From NCBI RefSeq assembly GCF_000172155.1, contig NZ_ABIZ01000001.1, positions 1 to 64,000 of the forward strand: a DNA stretch of 64,000 nt, written 5' to 3'. The position numbers were made by a program, and so were the translations under genes. This DNA is from Verrucomicrobium spinosum DSM 4136 = JCM 18804. GTDB taxonomy: Bacteria > Verrucomicrobiota > Verrucomicrobiia > Verrucomicrobiales > Verrucomicrobiaceae. Below the pieces are notes generated by a model that was not told where the DNA came from, searched no databases, and saw nothing but the letters and a program-made list of their open reading frames with translations. Below are positions 18,588 to 27,682 of this stretch, piece after piece (the first letter of the stretch is position 1; the number at the start of each line of letters is the position of its first letter).

Positions 18588-19673
18588 TTACCGGCAGCAC
18601 TGAGCCCGCTGCCGCAGCAGGTGGTCGCAGAGTACCAGATGCACCATGGCCTCGACAATAGGCACGGCACGCGGCAGCACACAGGGATCGTGGCGACCAC
18701 GTGCCTTCAGCGTGGCTGCCTCGCCATCCTTGGTCACCGTGTTCTGCTCACGCAGCAGGGTTGCGGTGGGCTTGAACGCCACCCGGAAGATGATCTCCTC
18801 GCCGTTGCTGATGCCGCCCTGAATCCCGCCGCTGCGGTTGGTCCGGGTGCGCACACGCTCACCTTCCATGTAAAATTCGTCGTTGTGCTCCATGCCAGTC
18901 AGCAGCGTGCCGGCAAAGCCGCTGCCAATCTCGAAACCCTTGGTCGCAGGCAGGCTCAGCATGGCCTTGGCCAGATCTGCCTCCAGCTTGTCGAACACCG
19001 GTTCGCCCAAGCCTGTAGGAACACCCCGCACCACGCACTCCACCACACCACCCACGGAGTTACCCTGCTTCCGGATTTCATCGATCAGCTCCACCATCTT
19101 CTCTGCGGCCACGGGATCCGCCGTGCGCACGATGTTGGATTCAATGGACTCACGGGTGATCTGCTCTGGTGTCGGATGGGCCTCGATATCGCGCACCGTC
19201 TTCACGTACGCCAGGCACTCGTAGCCGGCACAGGATGCCTCGACGACCTTCCGGGCGATGACACCTGCCGCCACCCGACCGATCGTCTCACGGGCACTGG
19301 AGCGCCCGCCACCGGCCACAGCCCGCACGCCGTACTTGGCGTCATAGGTGAAGTCAGCGTGAGAGGGGCGGTAGGCCGTCTCCATCTCCTTGTAGGCGTC
19401 TGAACGCTGGTCCTCATTGGGCACCATGATGCTGATGGGGGTGCCCAGAGTCTGACCGTTCAACACACCGGACAGGATCTGGCACCTGTCACCCTCCTTG
19501 CGCTGCGTCACGATCTTGCTCTGCCCAGGGCGACGACGATCCAGTTCCACCTGGATCTCGGTCTCTGTCAGAGCAACCTGCGGCGGGCAGCCATCCACGA
19601 TGCATCCCACTGCCAGACCATGCGATTCGCCATAGGTGCTGACGCGGAAGAGAGTGCCAAAGCTGCTGGACAT
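18588..19673 (-). CDS. aroC: Chorismate synthase
   Basis: The last step of the shikimate pathway: EPSP to chorismate, using reduced FMN. Signature regions are [19 protein letters not shown] at the N-terminus, [16 protein letters not shown] and the FMN-binding [17 protein letters not shown]. Length is 361 residues, as expected. An upstream in-frame codon at 19,715 would add 14 residues that do not fit the family. Confidence 0.97.
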   Translation of the reverse strand: MSSSFGTLFRVSTYGESHGLAVGCIVDGCPPQVALTETEIQVELDRRRPGQSKIVTQRKEGDRCQILSGVLNGQTLGTPISIMVPNEDQRSDAYKEMETAYRPSHADFTYDAKYGVRAVAGGGRSSARETIGRVAAGVIARKVVEASCAGYECLAYVKTVRDIEAHPTPEQITRESIESNIVRTADPVAAEKMVELIDEIRKQGNSVGGVVECVVRGVPTGLGEPVFDKLEADLAKAMLSLPATKGFEIGSGFAGTLLTGMEHNDEFYMEGERVRTRTNRSGGIQGGISNGEEIIFRVAFKPTATLLREQNTVTKDGEAATLKARGRHDPCVLPRAVPIVEAMVHLVLCDHLLRQRAQCCR

Positions 19674-20310
19674 GGAAAAATGGGGAGGCGCAGGAGGTGA
19701 GACGTGAACCGTCACCTTGGCGCGATTTTCCGTTCAACGCAAGAATGAGCACGTCCTGCTCTTGACTGTCTGCTTTTCCGTTCAAGGACACTTCGCTGGT
19801 CCGGTTCCAGCCCGAAGTTCTTCCCAGCGTTATGATTCATTAAATTTTGAAACCCAACACTTCATATCCGTATAGGCTGTGGGTATGTTAACAACCGTGT
19901 TCTTCATCGGTGACAAAACCGTTCCACGGCGAACGACCCCGTGAAGAGTGTGGGTACAGGATGGGAGGCATGTGGTCTCCAAGTCTCGTTTGAGAACAAG
20001 GTTGAGATTGTTGGCTCGGTTCTTCGCAATTTTGTTCACAAGAATTGATCACGTCCTCATTAATGATAAATATATCTTAGTATTTAAGCAATGTAAATTA
20101 TCAAGGTTTGATGGTTTGGGTTCTCTGGCAGCCGAAAGACTGAGAAACCATAATCCACTAGCACCTCCGCAACGCGTGGAAGCATGGATTCGCAAATCCG
20201 GGGTCGCAGGGTTCGACCGTGCAAGAGGCATATAATTTCCATGATCCGAGCCATTCGGGCGGACGGGTGAGCTCTGGTACCGTGCTGGCAACAGCTTGGG
20301 TGGGGGCCTG
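19674..20310. other. AT-rich intergenic island between aroC and rnc
   Basis: About 640 bp. Bases ~19,830-20,110 are clearly more AT-rich than the surroundings (for example the run at 20,055-20,105). Short frames at 19,830-20,039 (minus) and 19,948-20,235 (plus, 95 codons) overlap each other and match nothing I recognise. It could be a remnant of transferred DNA or a regulatory region. Confidence 0.5.
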
Positions 20311-21027
20311 TCAGGCTTGGCCTTCGCCAAGTGTCTTGGCCGTAAGAGCTATCAGCTCAGGCAGAGCAAGCGCTGCCTGAGCGGCCGCCGTCTGCGCTTC
20401 TTTCTTGCTGCGACCGGTTCCGGCCGCCAGATCCCGGTCCTGCCAGACCACAACGGCTTGGAAGACCTTTTGATGATCCGGGCCCTCGGCCGCGATGATG
20501 CGGTAGGTGGGGGTGTTCCCGCCTTCACCTTGGAGGAGCTCTTGGAGTTGCCCTTTAGGGTTGAGCTCCACGGGTGAGTGCTGAAGAGCCGCCAGGTCAT
20601 GGCTCCAGTGCTGCAGCACGAAGGGGCGCACGGCCTCGATTCCGCCATCCAGATAGACCGCTCCAATGATGGATTCCATCACATCTGCCAGAGTGGACTC
20701 CCGGGACCGCCCGCCATTGGATTCCTCCCCCTTGCCGAGCAACAGATCCCTGCCGAGGCAGAGCTGACGGGCGATATGAGCCAGCGTACGAGTCTGGACC
20801 AGCCGGGTTCGCAGCTTGGTGAGCAGGCCCTCGTCATCCAGGGGAAACTGGTGATAGATGGCTTCAGAGAGCACCAACTGCAACACGGCGTCACCCAAGT
20901 ATTCCAGACGTTGGTTGTGCCGTTGGGGGTTCTTGCTCTCGTACGGGAGGCTGGGATGCGTCAATGCTTCCTGCAGCAGTTCGGGCTGCTTGAACTGATA
21001 GGCGATGCGCGACTCCAGCGAATCCAT
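20311..21027 (-). CDS. rnc: Ribonuclease III
   Basis: A double-strand-specific endoribonuclease that processes rRNA precursors and other RNAs. The RNase III signature NQRLEYLGDAVL supplies E42 and D46. The second acidic pair, D115 and E118, is in ADVMESIIGAVYLD. A dsRNA-binding domain occupies about 155-228 (NPKGQLQELLQ, then GTGRSKKEAQTAAAQAAL). Length is 238 residues. Its start lies 37 bp from the tRNA-His gene on the same strand. Confidence 0.96.
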   Translation of the reverse strand: MDSLESRIAYQFKQPELLQEALTHPSLPYESKNPQRHNQRLEYLGDAVLQLVLSEAIYHQFPLDDEGLLTKLRTRLVQTRTLAHIARQLCLGRDLLLGKGEESNGGRSRESTLADVMESIIGAVYLDGGIEAVRPFVLQHWSHDLAALQHSPVELNPKGQLQELLQGEGGNTPTYRIIAAEGPDHQKVFQAVVVWQDRDLAAGTGRSKKEAQTAAAQAALALPELIALTAKTLGEGQA

Positions 21028-21063
21028 TTACGGGGTGTGGCGTTTGCCACGAAAAGACGCTGT

Positions 21064-21139
21064 TGGGGTGACCGACGGGACTCGAACCCGCAACAACCAG
21101 AATCACAATCTGGGACTCCACCGTTGAGCTACGGCCACC
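21064..21139 (-). tRNA. tRNA-His (GTG anticodon), CCA encoded
   Basis: On the minus strand the acceptor stem GTGGCCG pairs with CGGTCAC. The anticodon arm CCAGA-TTGTGAT-TCTGG places GTG in the loop, and the T arm is GCGGG-TTCGAGT-CCCGT. A 5' extra G at position -1 opposite discriminator C73 is diagnostic of tRNA-His. The 3' CCA is encoded. Confidence 0.96.
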
Positions 21140-21350
21140 ATTTTAACAGCGGAGTCGCACTGTATTGAGAAATCTACGTCTGGCAACTGAAAACTCGTCT
21201 TGGGCTGGAATTGTGCAGGTGGGATGCCTGACAAGGTACCAGCACAGTTCCACACAATTTCGTATCTCTGCTCGCAATCCCCCTTCGGAATGCGTAGCTA
21301 ATTTAACCCAACTATCAGCAAGCCCAAGCCCGCCTTCCCGGTTCCCTCGC

Positions 21351-21953
21351 ATGTCCGACTCCACCCCTGAAACTCCCAGCTCCAACGCAGCCCCAGTCGG
21401 ATTCAAAGAGTGGGCTTATGTCTGCGAAGCCCTCGGCCAGGGGGTGCAGACACTGATCCTGCGCAAGGGCGGGATCCACGAGGGCAAGAAGGGCTTCCAC
21501 TTTGAGCACGAAGATTTCTGGCTGTTCCCCACCGGTTTCCATGCCCAGGGTGATCAGCTCCTGTGGTTGCCGGAGGATGCGGACAAGGTCGCTGTCCCCC
21601 AGGATGAGGAACGGGAACTGGTAGATGTGAAGTACTTCGCCAAGACGCAGCAGATCTGGCGCATCACGGACTGGGACAAACTCGCCGCGCTCGCTCCGTT
21701 TCACGTGTGGAAGGAGGAGGTCGTCCGCGAGCGCTTCGCCTGGAATGAGGAGAGCTGTCTGCACATCGCCCTGGTGCGGGTGCACAAGCTGCCCATCACG
21801 TGGTCTTTCCCGTACTTGAAAGGCTATGGTGGTTGCCGCTCCTGGGTGAAACTGCCCCCGGAAGGCAAGGACTTTGAACCCATCGTCACCCCGGTGCTGG
21901 CGGATGAGGTGTGGAACGAGATGGCTGAGAAAATCAAGGCTGTGCTGGATTGA
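21351..21953 (+). CDS. DUF1802 family protein
   Basis: A 200-residue protein with the DUF1802 pattern: KEWAYVCEALGQGVQTLILR, then KGGIHEGKKGFHFEHEDFWLFPT and FAWNEESCLHIALVRVHKL. The family has no established biochemical role. The frame is open back to 21,165, but the ATG at 21,351 gives the family start. It runs into alr 37 bp downstream. Confidence 0.87.
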   Translation: MSDSTPETPSSNAAPVGFKEWAYVCEALGQGVQTLILRKGGIHEGKKGFHFEHEDFWLFPTGFHAQGDQLLWLPEDADKVAVPQDEERELVDVKYFAKTQQIWRITDWDKLAALAPFHVWKEEVVRERFAWNEESCLHIALVRVHKLPITWSFPYLKGYGGCRSWVKLPPEGKDFEPIVTPVLADEVWNEMAEKIKAVLD

Positions 21954-21990
21954 GTTTGTTTTGAATTTGTTCCGCTGAGCCAAGCTGTCC

Positions 21991-23157
21991 ATGTCCCCTC
22001 CGTCTTCTGCCGCTGTTGCCGCCGTGCATCGTTGCTGGGCTGAAATCTCCCTCACCGCGCTGCGCCACAACGCTGGGGTGGCCCGCACCCAGAGCGGACA
22101 TGATCTCATGGCCGTGGTCAAAGCCAATGCCTACGGGCATGGGGCCGTCACTGTTGCGCGGGCGCTGCAGGAGCAGGTGGCAGTCTTTGGCGTGGCCAAT
22201 TTGCAGGAAGCACTGGAGCTGCGCTCCGCTGGTCTGGACACCCCCATCCTGCTGCTGGGCACCTGCTTGGCGGAGGAGCAGGTGCCCGCGCTGCGGGCGG
22301 GCTTTCATATATGCATCAACTCCCTGGCCGAAGCGCGTGCGTGGAGCGAACTGGCCGGGCGGCTGGGCACCACCGCCCTGGGCCATGTGGTGCTGGACAC
22401 CGGCATGGGCCGCATGGGTTTCATTGAACCCGAGTGGACGGAGGACACGGTGAGGGCACTCGTCGCGCTGCCCCACATCTCCTGGGAGGGCCTCGCGACC
22501 CATCTCCCCTCTCCGGATGAGGACGCGGGCTTCACCCGCCGCCAGATCGAGTTGTTTCATCAAAGCGTGAGGCTGGCGCAGGTGTCCGGCCTCCAGCCCC
22601 GCTGGGTGGACCTGGCCAGCAGCGCTGGACTGCTGGGTTATCCCGCCGGTCACGAATTTTGCAATCTGGTGCGTCCTGGTCTCATGCTCTACGGCGTGGA
22701 TCCACTGGCCAGCACCGGTCTGGGCGATCCGTACCAGGAAAAACTCCGGCCTGTGCTGACCTGGAAGACCCGGGTGATCCTGGTGCGTGAACTCCCGGAG
22801 GGGCACGGCATCAGCTACGGCCGCAGCCATGTGACCCGTCGTCCCACCAGGGTCGCCACCCTGGCCTGCGGCTACGCCGATGGCTATCCCAGGCAGGTTT
22901 CAGGTAAAAACGCCTTTGTCCTCCTTCACGGCCAGCGCTGCCCCCTGCTCGGTCGCGTGACCATGGACCAGATCATGGTGGATGTCACCGATTTCCCCGC
23001 CGGCCAGCCCGTGGTGCCGGGCGATGAAGTGGTGCTCCTCGGCACCCAGGGCGAGGCGAAGATCTCCGCCGAGGAGGTTGCCGACAAGGCCGGCACGATC
23101 TCGTGGCACGTGTTTACCGGCATCACGGCCCGAGTGGCGCGGGTGGTGGTGGCGTAG
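21991..23157 (+). CDS. alr: Alanine racemase
   Basis: A PLP enzyme that makes D-alanine for peptidoglycan. The PLP lysine is K44 in AVVKANAYGHG. The second catalytic base Y276 is in GHGISYGRS. The C-terminal beta domain has VTMDQIMVDVTD and AGTISWHVFTGI. Length is 388 residues, normal. It follows the DUF1802 gene in the same direction. Confidence 0.97.
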   Translation: MSPPSSAAVAAVHRCWAEISLTALRHNAGVARTQSGHDLMAVVKANAYGHGAVTVARALQEQVAVFGVANLQEALELRSAGLDTPILLLGTCLAEEQVPALRAGFHICINSLAEARAWSELAGRLGTTALGHVVLDTGMGRMGFIEPEWTEDTVRALVALPHISWEGLATHLPSPDEDAGFTRRQIELFHQSVRLAQVSGLQPRWVDLASSAGLLGYPAGHEFCNLVRPGLMLYGVDPLASTGLGDPYQEKLRPVLTWKTRVILVRELPEGHGISYGRSHVTRRPTRVATLACGYADGYPRQVSGKNAFVLLHGQRCPLLGRVTMDQIMVDVTDFPAGQPVVPGDEVVLLGTQGEAKISAEEVADKAGTISWHVFTGITARVARVVVA

Positions 23158-23931
23158 TGGGTGCAGGTGCGTGTTCGAGAAGTGAATCGGGGGTATGGGT
23201 GAGCTATGGGCCTACCGCTCCGCGGTAGAAATGCGGTGGCATGGTGTCCATGGGTAGTCCTCGCTCCGCTCGGCCGACGCCATGGCTATTCATGGCGAAC
23301 CCTCCGGGTTCAGGAAATGATGCATGAGGGGCTTGGTACGTCAGCGTCGGTTGTGAGGTTCTTTCCCTTCGCTCACCAGCGGGACCGGAGATCCCGCCTC
23401 CTGTACTCTGCGGCCACATGATCTTGCAGCTTGTTTCTCGGTAAAGGAGGCGGGGTTCCCAGCCCCGCTCAGTCGCACGTCCCAAGCCGTATCATACCGG
23501 CTCCTGACAACCTACCAACCACCTCCCTTTCGCCGTCAGGGTTGGAGTTCCGCGTTTACGCGGTCAGGACGCGCCACCCCTGACTGAGGCAACCGAAGCG
23601 GTCGTCCTACAACCCAGAGTAGTTGGCCACAGGTTCAGGAACAGAACATCCCCAGGGCCTTTGGTCGTTCAACCTCGCTCCAGACACCTGTAGGGCAAGC
23701 GCTCCGCTTGCCGCGCGCCACCCCTGATGAGGCAACCGAAGCGGTCGCCCTACAACCCAGGGTAATTGGCCGTAGGAACGCGACACTTCCTCATGGGACG
23801 ACTGAATCGGACCGGGACACCAATGTCCCTCTCTCCCTTTGCCGGCCGCTTCGTTGAACGTGTCCTCGTTGGCGTGCGCTCAGGTCTTGAGTCTTCTGTC
23901 TTGTCGTCTTCTGTCTCCCTCGGAGCGGGCC
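23158..23931. repeat. Intergenic repeat cluster including an inverted copy of the 264-bp unit
   Basis: Bases 23,390-23,590 match the reverse complement of the 11.3-12.3-kb unit across a unit junction (CCTCCTGTACTCTGCG through TTGCAGCTTGTTT to GTAAAGGAGGCGGGGTTCCC, then GTTGGAGTTCCGCGTTTACG). A second element, GCGCCACCCCTGA...GAGGCAACCGAAGCGGTCG...CCTACAACCCAG, is duplicated at 23,571 and 23,715 (144 bp apart). No gene seen. Confidence 0.8.
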
Positions 23932-25080
23932 CTATCTCCCCTGCAACACCCCGTTCACCCCCTTGGTGTTCCGCATCAATGGGGCCATGCTCCAGATGAT
24001 GAACCCGCCCTTGGGCCGGATGGAGGACTCGATGTCGAGCTGGCGGCTGATTTCCTGAACCGGCCAGTTGTGGCTGCCGCCCAGACGATCCGCTGCGAGG
24101 CTTGGGAAGACCAGGATCCCCCGTGGGTTCACGCTGGAGCTGCGCCACCAACCGAGGAGCGAGGAAAAACTCTGGGGACCTGCGTCGGTCCAGTAGAGCT
24201 GCGGGGAGAGGTAGTCCACCGTCCCCTCGCGGAGCCAGGCCACGGGGTCTGAGTACAGCTCGGTCAACTGGTCAAGCTGGGCCTCCACCCCGCGCGGGAC
24301 GTTGGGCCGGTAGATGCCAAACGGGCTCACGCCAAACCAGGCACCCTGGCGGTTCGCATGCACCACCGTGTGCAGTTCACGGATCAGCGTGTTCACGTTT
24401 TCACGACGCCAGTCGGCGCGGTCGAGACGTCCGCCGCCGGCCTGGTAGCGGCCGTAGGTGGTGTCATCTGGAAATGTGCCGCGCGGCAGCCCGGTGCCGG
24501 GGTACGGATAGAAGTAGTCATCCAGAATGACCCCGCGCACGGCATAGCGCCGGACGATGTCCTCCACCACGCGCACCACATGCTGGCGCACTGCCGGATC
24601 GCCGGGATCCATCCAGAGCATGGAGCCGACCCTGCGCACGGCACCGGGCATGGTGCGGGAGATGTGATTTTCCGCCTTGCCGGCCTTGCTCGTGGAGGCG
24701 CGATACGGGTTGATCCAGGCGTGAATGGCGATGCCCTGGCTCTTCCCCTCCGCAATGAAGGTCGCGAGCGGATCATAGCCCGGATCCACCCCCTGCGTGC
24801 CGGTAAGGAAACGGCTCCAGGGTTCGAGGCGTGAACGGTACAATGCATCCCCCTCCGGGCGCACCTGCACCATGAGAGAGTTCAGACGGCACGCCGCAGC
24901 GATGTTGATGATGCGCCGGATTTCCGCCCGTTGCTGATCGGCGGAGAGCCCCGTGCGGGACGGGAAGTTCAGGTTGTGCACCGAGGCCACCCAGGCTCCG
25001 CGCATCTCGGCGGAGGCTGGGGCGGCCAGGGAGAACAGGACGGCAAAGAACAGCAGAAAGCTGGCAAAAAGTCGGGGCAT
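23932..25080 (-). CDS. Exported GHL10/DUF187-type glycoside hydrolase-like protein
   Basis: A 382-residue protein with an N-terminal signal peptide (hydrophobic 5-22, ASA cleavage near 24). The catalytic (beta/alpha)8 domain follows immediately: EMRGAWVASVHNLNFPS, then NSLMVQVRPEGDALY, HAWINPYRAS, GVILDDYFYPYPG and VDYLSPQLYW. This is the family 10-like hydrolase (GHL10, DUF187) pattern, thought to act on cell-wall or other polysaccharides outside the cytoplasm. Substrate unknown. It is monocistronic between a repeat region and an aldo/keto reductase gene. Confidence 0.9.
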   Translation of the reverse strand: MPRLFASFLLFFAVLFSLAAPASAEMRGAWVASVHNLNFPSRTGLSADQQRAEIRRIINIAAACRLNSLMVQVRPEGDALYRSRLEPWSRFLTGTQGVDPGYDPLATFIAEGKSQGIAIHAWINPYRASTSKAGKAENHISRTMPGAVRRVGSMLWMDPGDPAVRQHVVRVVEDIVRRYAVRGVILDDYFYPYPGTGLPRGTFPDDTTYGRYQAGGGRLDRADWRRENVNTLIRELHTVVHANRQGAWFGVSPFGIYRPNVPRGVEAQLDQLTELYSDPVAWLREGTVDYLSPQLYWTDAGPQSFSSLLGWWRSSSVNPRGILVFPSLAADRLGGSHNWPVQEISRQLDIESSIRPKGGFIIWSMAPLMRNTKGVNGVLQGR

Positions 25081-25156
25081 GAGTGAGGGGGTTAGGCGTT
25101 ATGAGGATTCGTTCGAGGTGAATCGGCGGCGAGAAGTACCCGCGAATCCGGAAATC

Positions 25157-25184
25157 ACCCAACTCTTAACTCCTAACACCTAAC
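25157..25184. repeat. 7-bp microsatellite, four units
   Basis: Consecutive heptamers ACCCAAC, TCTTAAC, TCCTAAC and ACCTAAC, in the gap between two minus-strand genes. Confidence 0.6.
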
Positions 25185-25199
25185 TCATCCCTCTTCTCC

Positions 25200-26324
25200 T
25201 TACCACGCCCAAGTGCTGCCGAGCTCCCAACGCTTGGCCACCTCGAGCAGTTCGCCGCGCATGGGCCACTCGTCCGCACGGGCTTCCTGGCCTTCGTGGC
25301 GCTCGCTGGCACCTTTGAGCTTCATGCACCCGGTATTGTCGCCGATGGCTGCGATTTCCTTCACTTCTTCTGCGGTGAAGGTGATGTCGGGCAGGGCTGC
25401 GAGCTCGTCGGCTTTGGACTCGATGGTCCTGGCACCCTCCCCCGCTTCTTGAATGAGGGTCGGCACCACGCTCCGTACGGGCTCCTGTGACAGGTCCCAG
25501 ATGGCGGAGAGCTGCAGCATCGTCAGGCCATATTTTTCGGCGATAGGGCGCACCTTTTCGAGCTTCTCGTTGCCTTCTTCCACCCAGCCTTGGGGACGGT
25601 AGCTCCGGTGGTCGCCGTCGCGGAACTTGTGTCCCGGCTTGACGTCATCATGGAAGATGCCGCCGAAATCCACCACCCGGGCGAGCAGTTTCACGTCGTG
25701 CTTGCGGGCGGCGCTCAGTACATGCTGGCCCGGCCACGGTTCAAACGGGTTCAGAATGATCATGGCCCAGTCGATGTCTGCGCCGTAGCGCTCGAAGCAG
25801 TCGATGATATCCAGGGTGAAGCCGTTGGCGGGACCAGGGGCGATGCCGAGGCGGTCCGTCAGGCCCTTGGCCTTCACCGCGCGCAGGGCGTCCCACACCA
25901 CGGGACTGCTGTAGCCGGTCGTGTCCGGGTTGTGCAGCATGAGAAGATCAAACTTCTGCGTCCCGCAGCGCTCAAGGGACTTCTCCGTGGCCATCTGAAC
26001 GTAGCTGGCATAGTCCTCAGGCGCATGGAGGCCGGGCTCTGTGAAGCGCGGATAGCCCTTGGCCCCCGCCCGCAGACCGCCGTAGAAGTCGTGGCCGATG
26101 ATGCCCGCCAGGGCGTAGGTGCTGCGGTCGATGCCCTTGAGCGCCTCACCCAGGAGGGTGTCTGCCCGGCCGCCACCGTACACATCAGCGGTCACAAAGG
26201 TGCGGGTGCCCTTCTCATAGGAGCGCTGGACGAGCTGAATGTAGCGTTCGTCCGTGAGGGCTTCGCCAAAGTGCATGAAGCGGCCGCCGCTCCAACTGCC
26301 AAATGCGGTGCGTGTGAGATCCAT
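25200..26324 (-). CDS. Aldo/keto reductase family protein
   Basis: A 374-residue TIM-barrel protein. AKR landmarks are TADVYGGGRADTLLGEAL (catalytic Asp/Tyr region), KFDLLMLHNPDT (His of the tetrad) and the later LQLSAIWDLSQEPVRSVVPTL cofactor region. The strand that normally ends in T-K-V-G reads LAGIIGHD, so the usual catalytic lysine seems to be missing. It may have a changed mechanism or may not reduce carbonyls. The start at 26,324 (MDLTRTAFG) is preferred over 26,366. Confidence 0.85.
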   Translation of the reverse strand: MDLTRTAFGSWSGGRFMHFGEALTDERYIQLVQRSYEKGTRTFVTADVYGGGRADTLLGEALKGIDRSTYALAGIIGHDFYGGLRAGAKGYPRFTEPGLHAPEDYASYVQMATEKSLERCGTQKFDLLMLHNPDTTGYSSPVVWDALRAVKAKGLTDRLGIAPGPANGFTLDIIDCFERYGADIDWAMIILNPFEPWPGQHVLSAARKHDVKLLARVVDFGGIFHDDVKPGHKFRDGDHRSYRPQGWVEEGNEKLEKVRPIAEKYGLTMLQLSAIWDLSQEPVRSVVPTLIQEAGEGARTIESKADELAALPDITFTAEEVKEIAAIGDNTGCMKLKGASERHEGQEARADEWPMRGELLEVAKRWELGSTWAW

Positions 26325-26435
26325 AATACAGGTAATACGGTGAAAAGGCGCGCGGTCAAAGCCCAACCCGTAGGCGGGACTTGCGAATCCATGGCCGCAG
26401 ATTGCTACGGGTGTGCCCAGGAGTGCAGCGGTACC

Positions 26436-27545
26436 TCAACCTTGAGGCTTGTGCTCTGCGTCATCATCGGAGGTTGGCAGGTCGCTGACCTCCTCCGCGG
26501 GTGGTTCATCCCCAATTTGTTCTTGAGGAGCTTCTTCCGCCCCTTCCGCAGAGTATTCAGAATATTCTGGATTGGATTCTTCGGGAGCAGGTTCAGGCTC
26601 GGGCTCTGGAGCGGGTGCCTTGCCAAAGTCATCGACCTCCTCGCGGGTCGGAATGGCATCCTGGGCCCCTTCGCGCTGGGTGGCCAGGGCACCGGCGATG
26701 TTGGCCTTGCGCAGACTGCCGAGCAGATTGCGAGACTGGGCCCAGTGCACGGCAAACGTCCCGGCAAAGGCATCTCCGGCACCGACGGTGTCCACCACGG
26801 ACAGTTGGGGGGGCGGCACCTTGAGCGCTTGATTGGCACTGAAGGCAAACGTGTGCTCGGAGCCCCGGGTAATGATGAGCGTGCCGATGCCAAGGTCGGC
26901 CATCTGGGAACGGATTGTGGGGGCCTCAGCCGTGCTTTCCACAAAGTAGCCGAGCAGCGAGGCCGCTTCCTTCTCGTTCACAATGAGAAAGTCGATCGGC
27001 ACCTGGCCCCAGGGAAACTCCGGATTGAGCGGCGAGGGATTCAAAATGGTGGTTTTACCATATTCGTTGGCGGTCTGAATGGCATACACCACGGATTCCA
27101 CCGGCACTTCCAGCTGGCACAACACCACATCAGCCCCTTCGATCAGGCCGATGTTCTCCGCCACCCGCTCTGCCATGAGGTAGGCATTCGCACCTGGGAG
27201 CGTGACGATGGTATTCTGGCCTGCCGGGTTGACGCAGATGTAGGCGCGTCCCGTCGGAGTGTCTTCGTACGGCTGCACAGCAGAGACGTCGATCCCCTGA
27301 GCCACGAGGTACTCAAGGTAGGCGCTGCCGCCAGCGTCTGTGCCCACCGAGCCGATCAGACTGACAGACGCTCCTTGACGACAGGCGGCCACCGCTTGAT
27401 TGGCCCCTTTTCCTCCATAGCAGCTGCTCATACTGCTGGCGGCCACCGTGGTTCCCGTCTCCGGCAACTGCGGTACCGAGAGCTGGGTGTCAATGTTCAG
27501 CGAGCCGACAACGGCAATGGCGGGGTTCGGAACAGTATCAGACAT
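26436..27545 (-). CDS. PfkB-family sugar kinase (ribokinase-like) with acidic C-terminal tail
   Basis: Residues 1-305 form a complete ribokinase-type kinase: N-terminal VVGSLNIDT, the substrate-binding GGKGANQAVAA (44-54) and the C-terminal PfkB signature DTVGAGDAFAG (252-262), with D258 as catalytic base. Ribose or another pentose is the likely substrate. Residues ~310-369 form an unusual Pro/Glu-rich acidic tail (PEPEPEPAPEESNPEYSEYS) that is not part of the fold and is probably disordered. Coding from the ATG at 27,545. Confidence 0.9.
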   Translation of the reverse strand: MSDTVPNPAIAVVGSLNIDTQLSVPQLPETGTTVAASSMSSCYGGKGANQAVAACRQGASVSLIGSVGTDAGGSAYLEYLVAQGIDVSAVQPYEDTPTGRAYICVNPAGQNTIVTLPGANAYLMAERVAENIGLIEGADVVLCQLEVPVESVVYAIQTANEYGKTTILNPSPLNPEFPWGQVPIDFLIVNEKEAASLLGYFVESTAEAPTIRSQMADLGIGTLIITRGSEHTFAFSANQALKVPPPQLSVVDTVGAGDAFAGTFAVHWAQSRNLLGSLRKANIAGALATQREGAQDAIPTREEVDDFGKAPAPEPEPEPAPEESNPEYSEYSAEGAEEAPQEQIGDEPPAEEVSDLPTSDDDAEHKPQG

Positions 27546-27682
27546 TGTGCGGACGTGGAGGTGCGTGGGAAGACGTCGGGCTTGCTTTTTTCAGGTGCAA
27601 TTAACACCCTGAGTCACCCATTCTGTCAGCGTATTTTGGCAAGTTCCCAGCAAAATCTTTGTGCGGAAACTGCCCTGCGATG

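Noticed and set aside
20032..20042. DnaA box or replication origin in the AT-rich island
   Set aside because: TTTGTTCACA does not match the DnaA box TTATNCACA and there is no cluster of boxes. The parS sites suggest the origin is to the left instead.
21697..21715. GTTTCACGTGTGGA as a third parS site
   Set aside because: Only one half matches the consensus and the palindrome is broken. It is part of the DUF1802 coding sequence.
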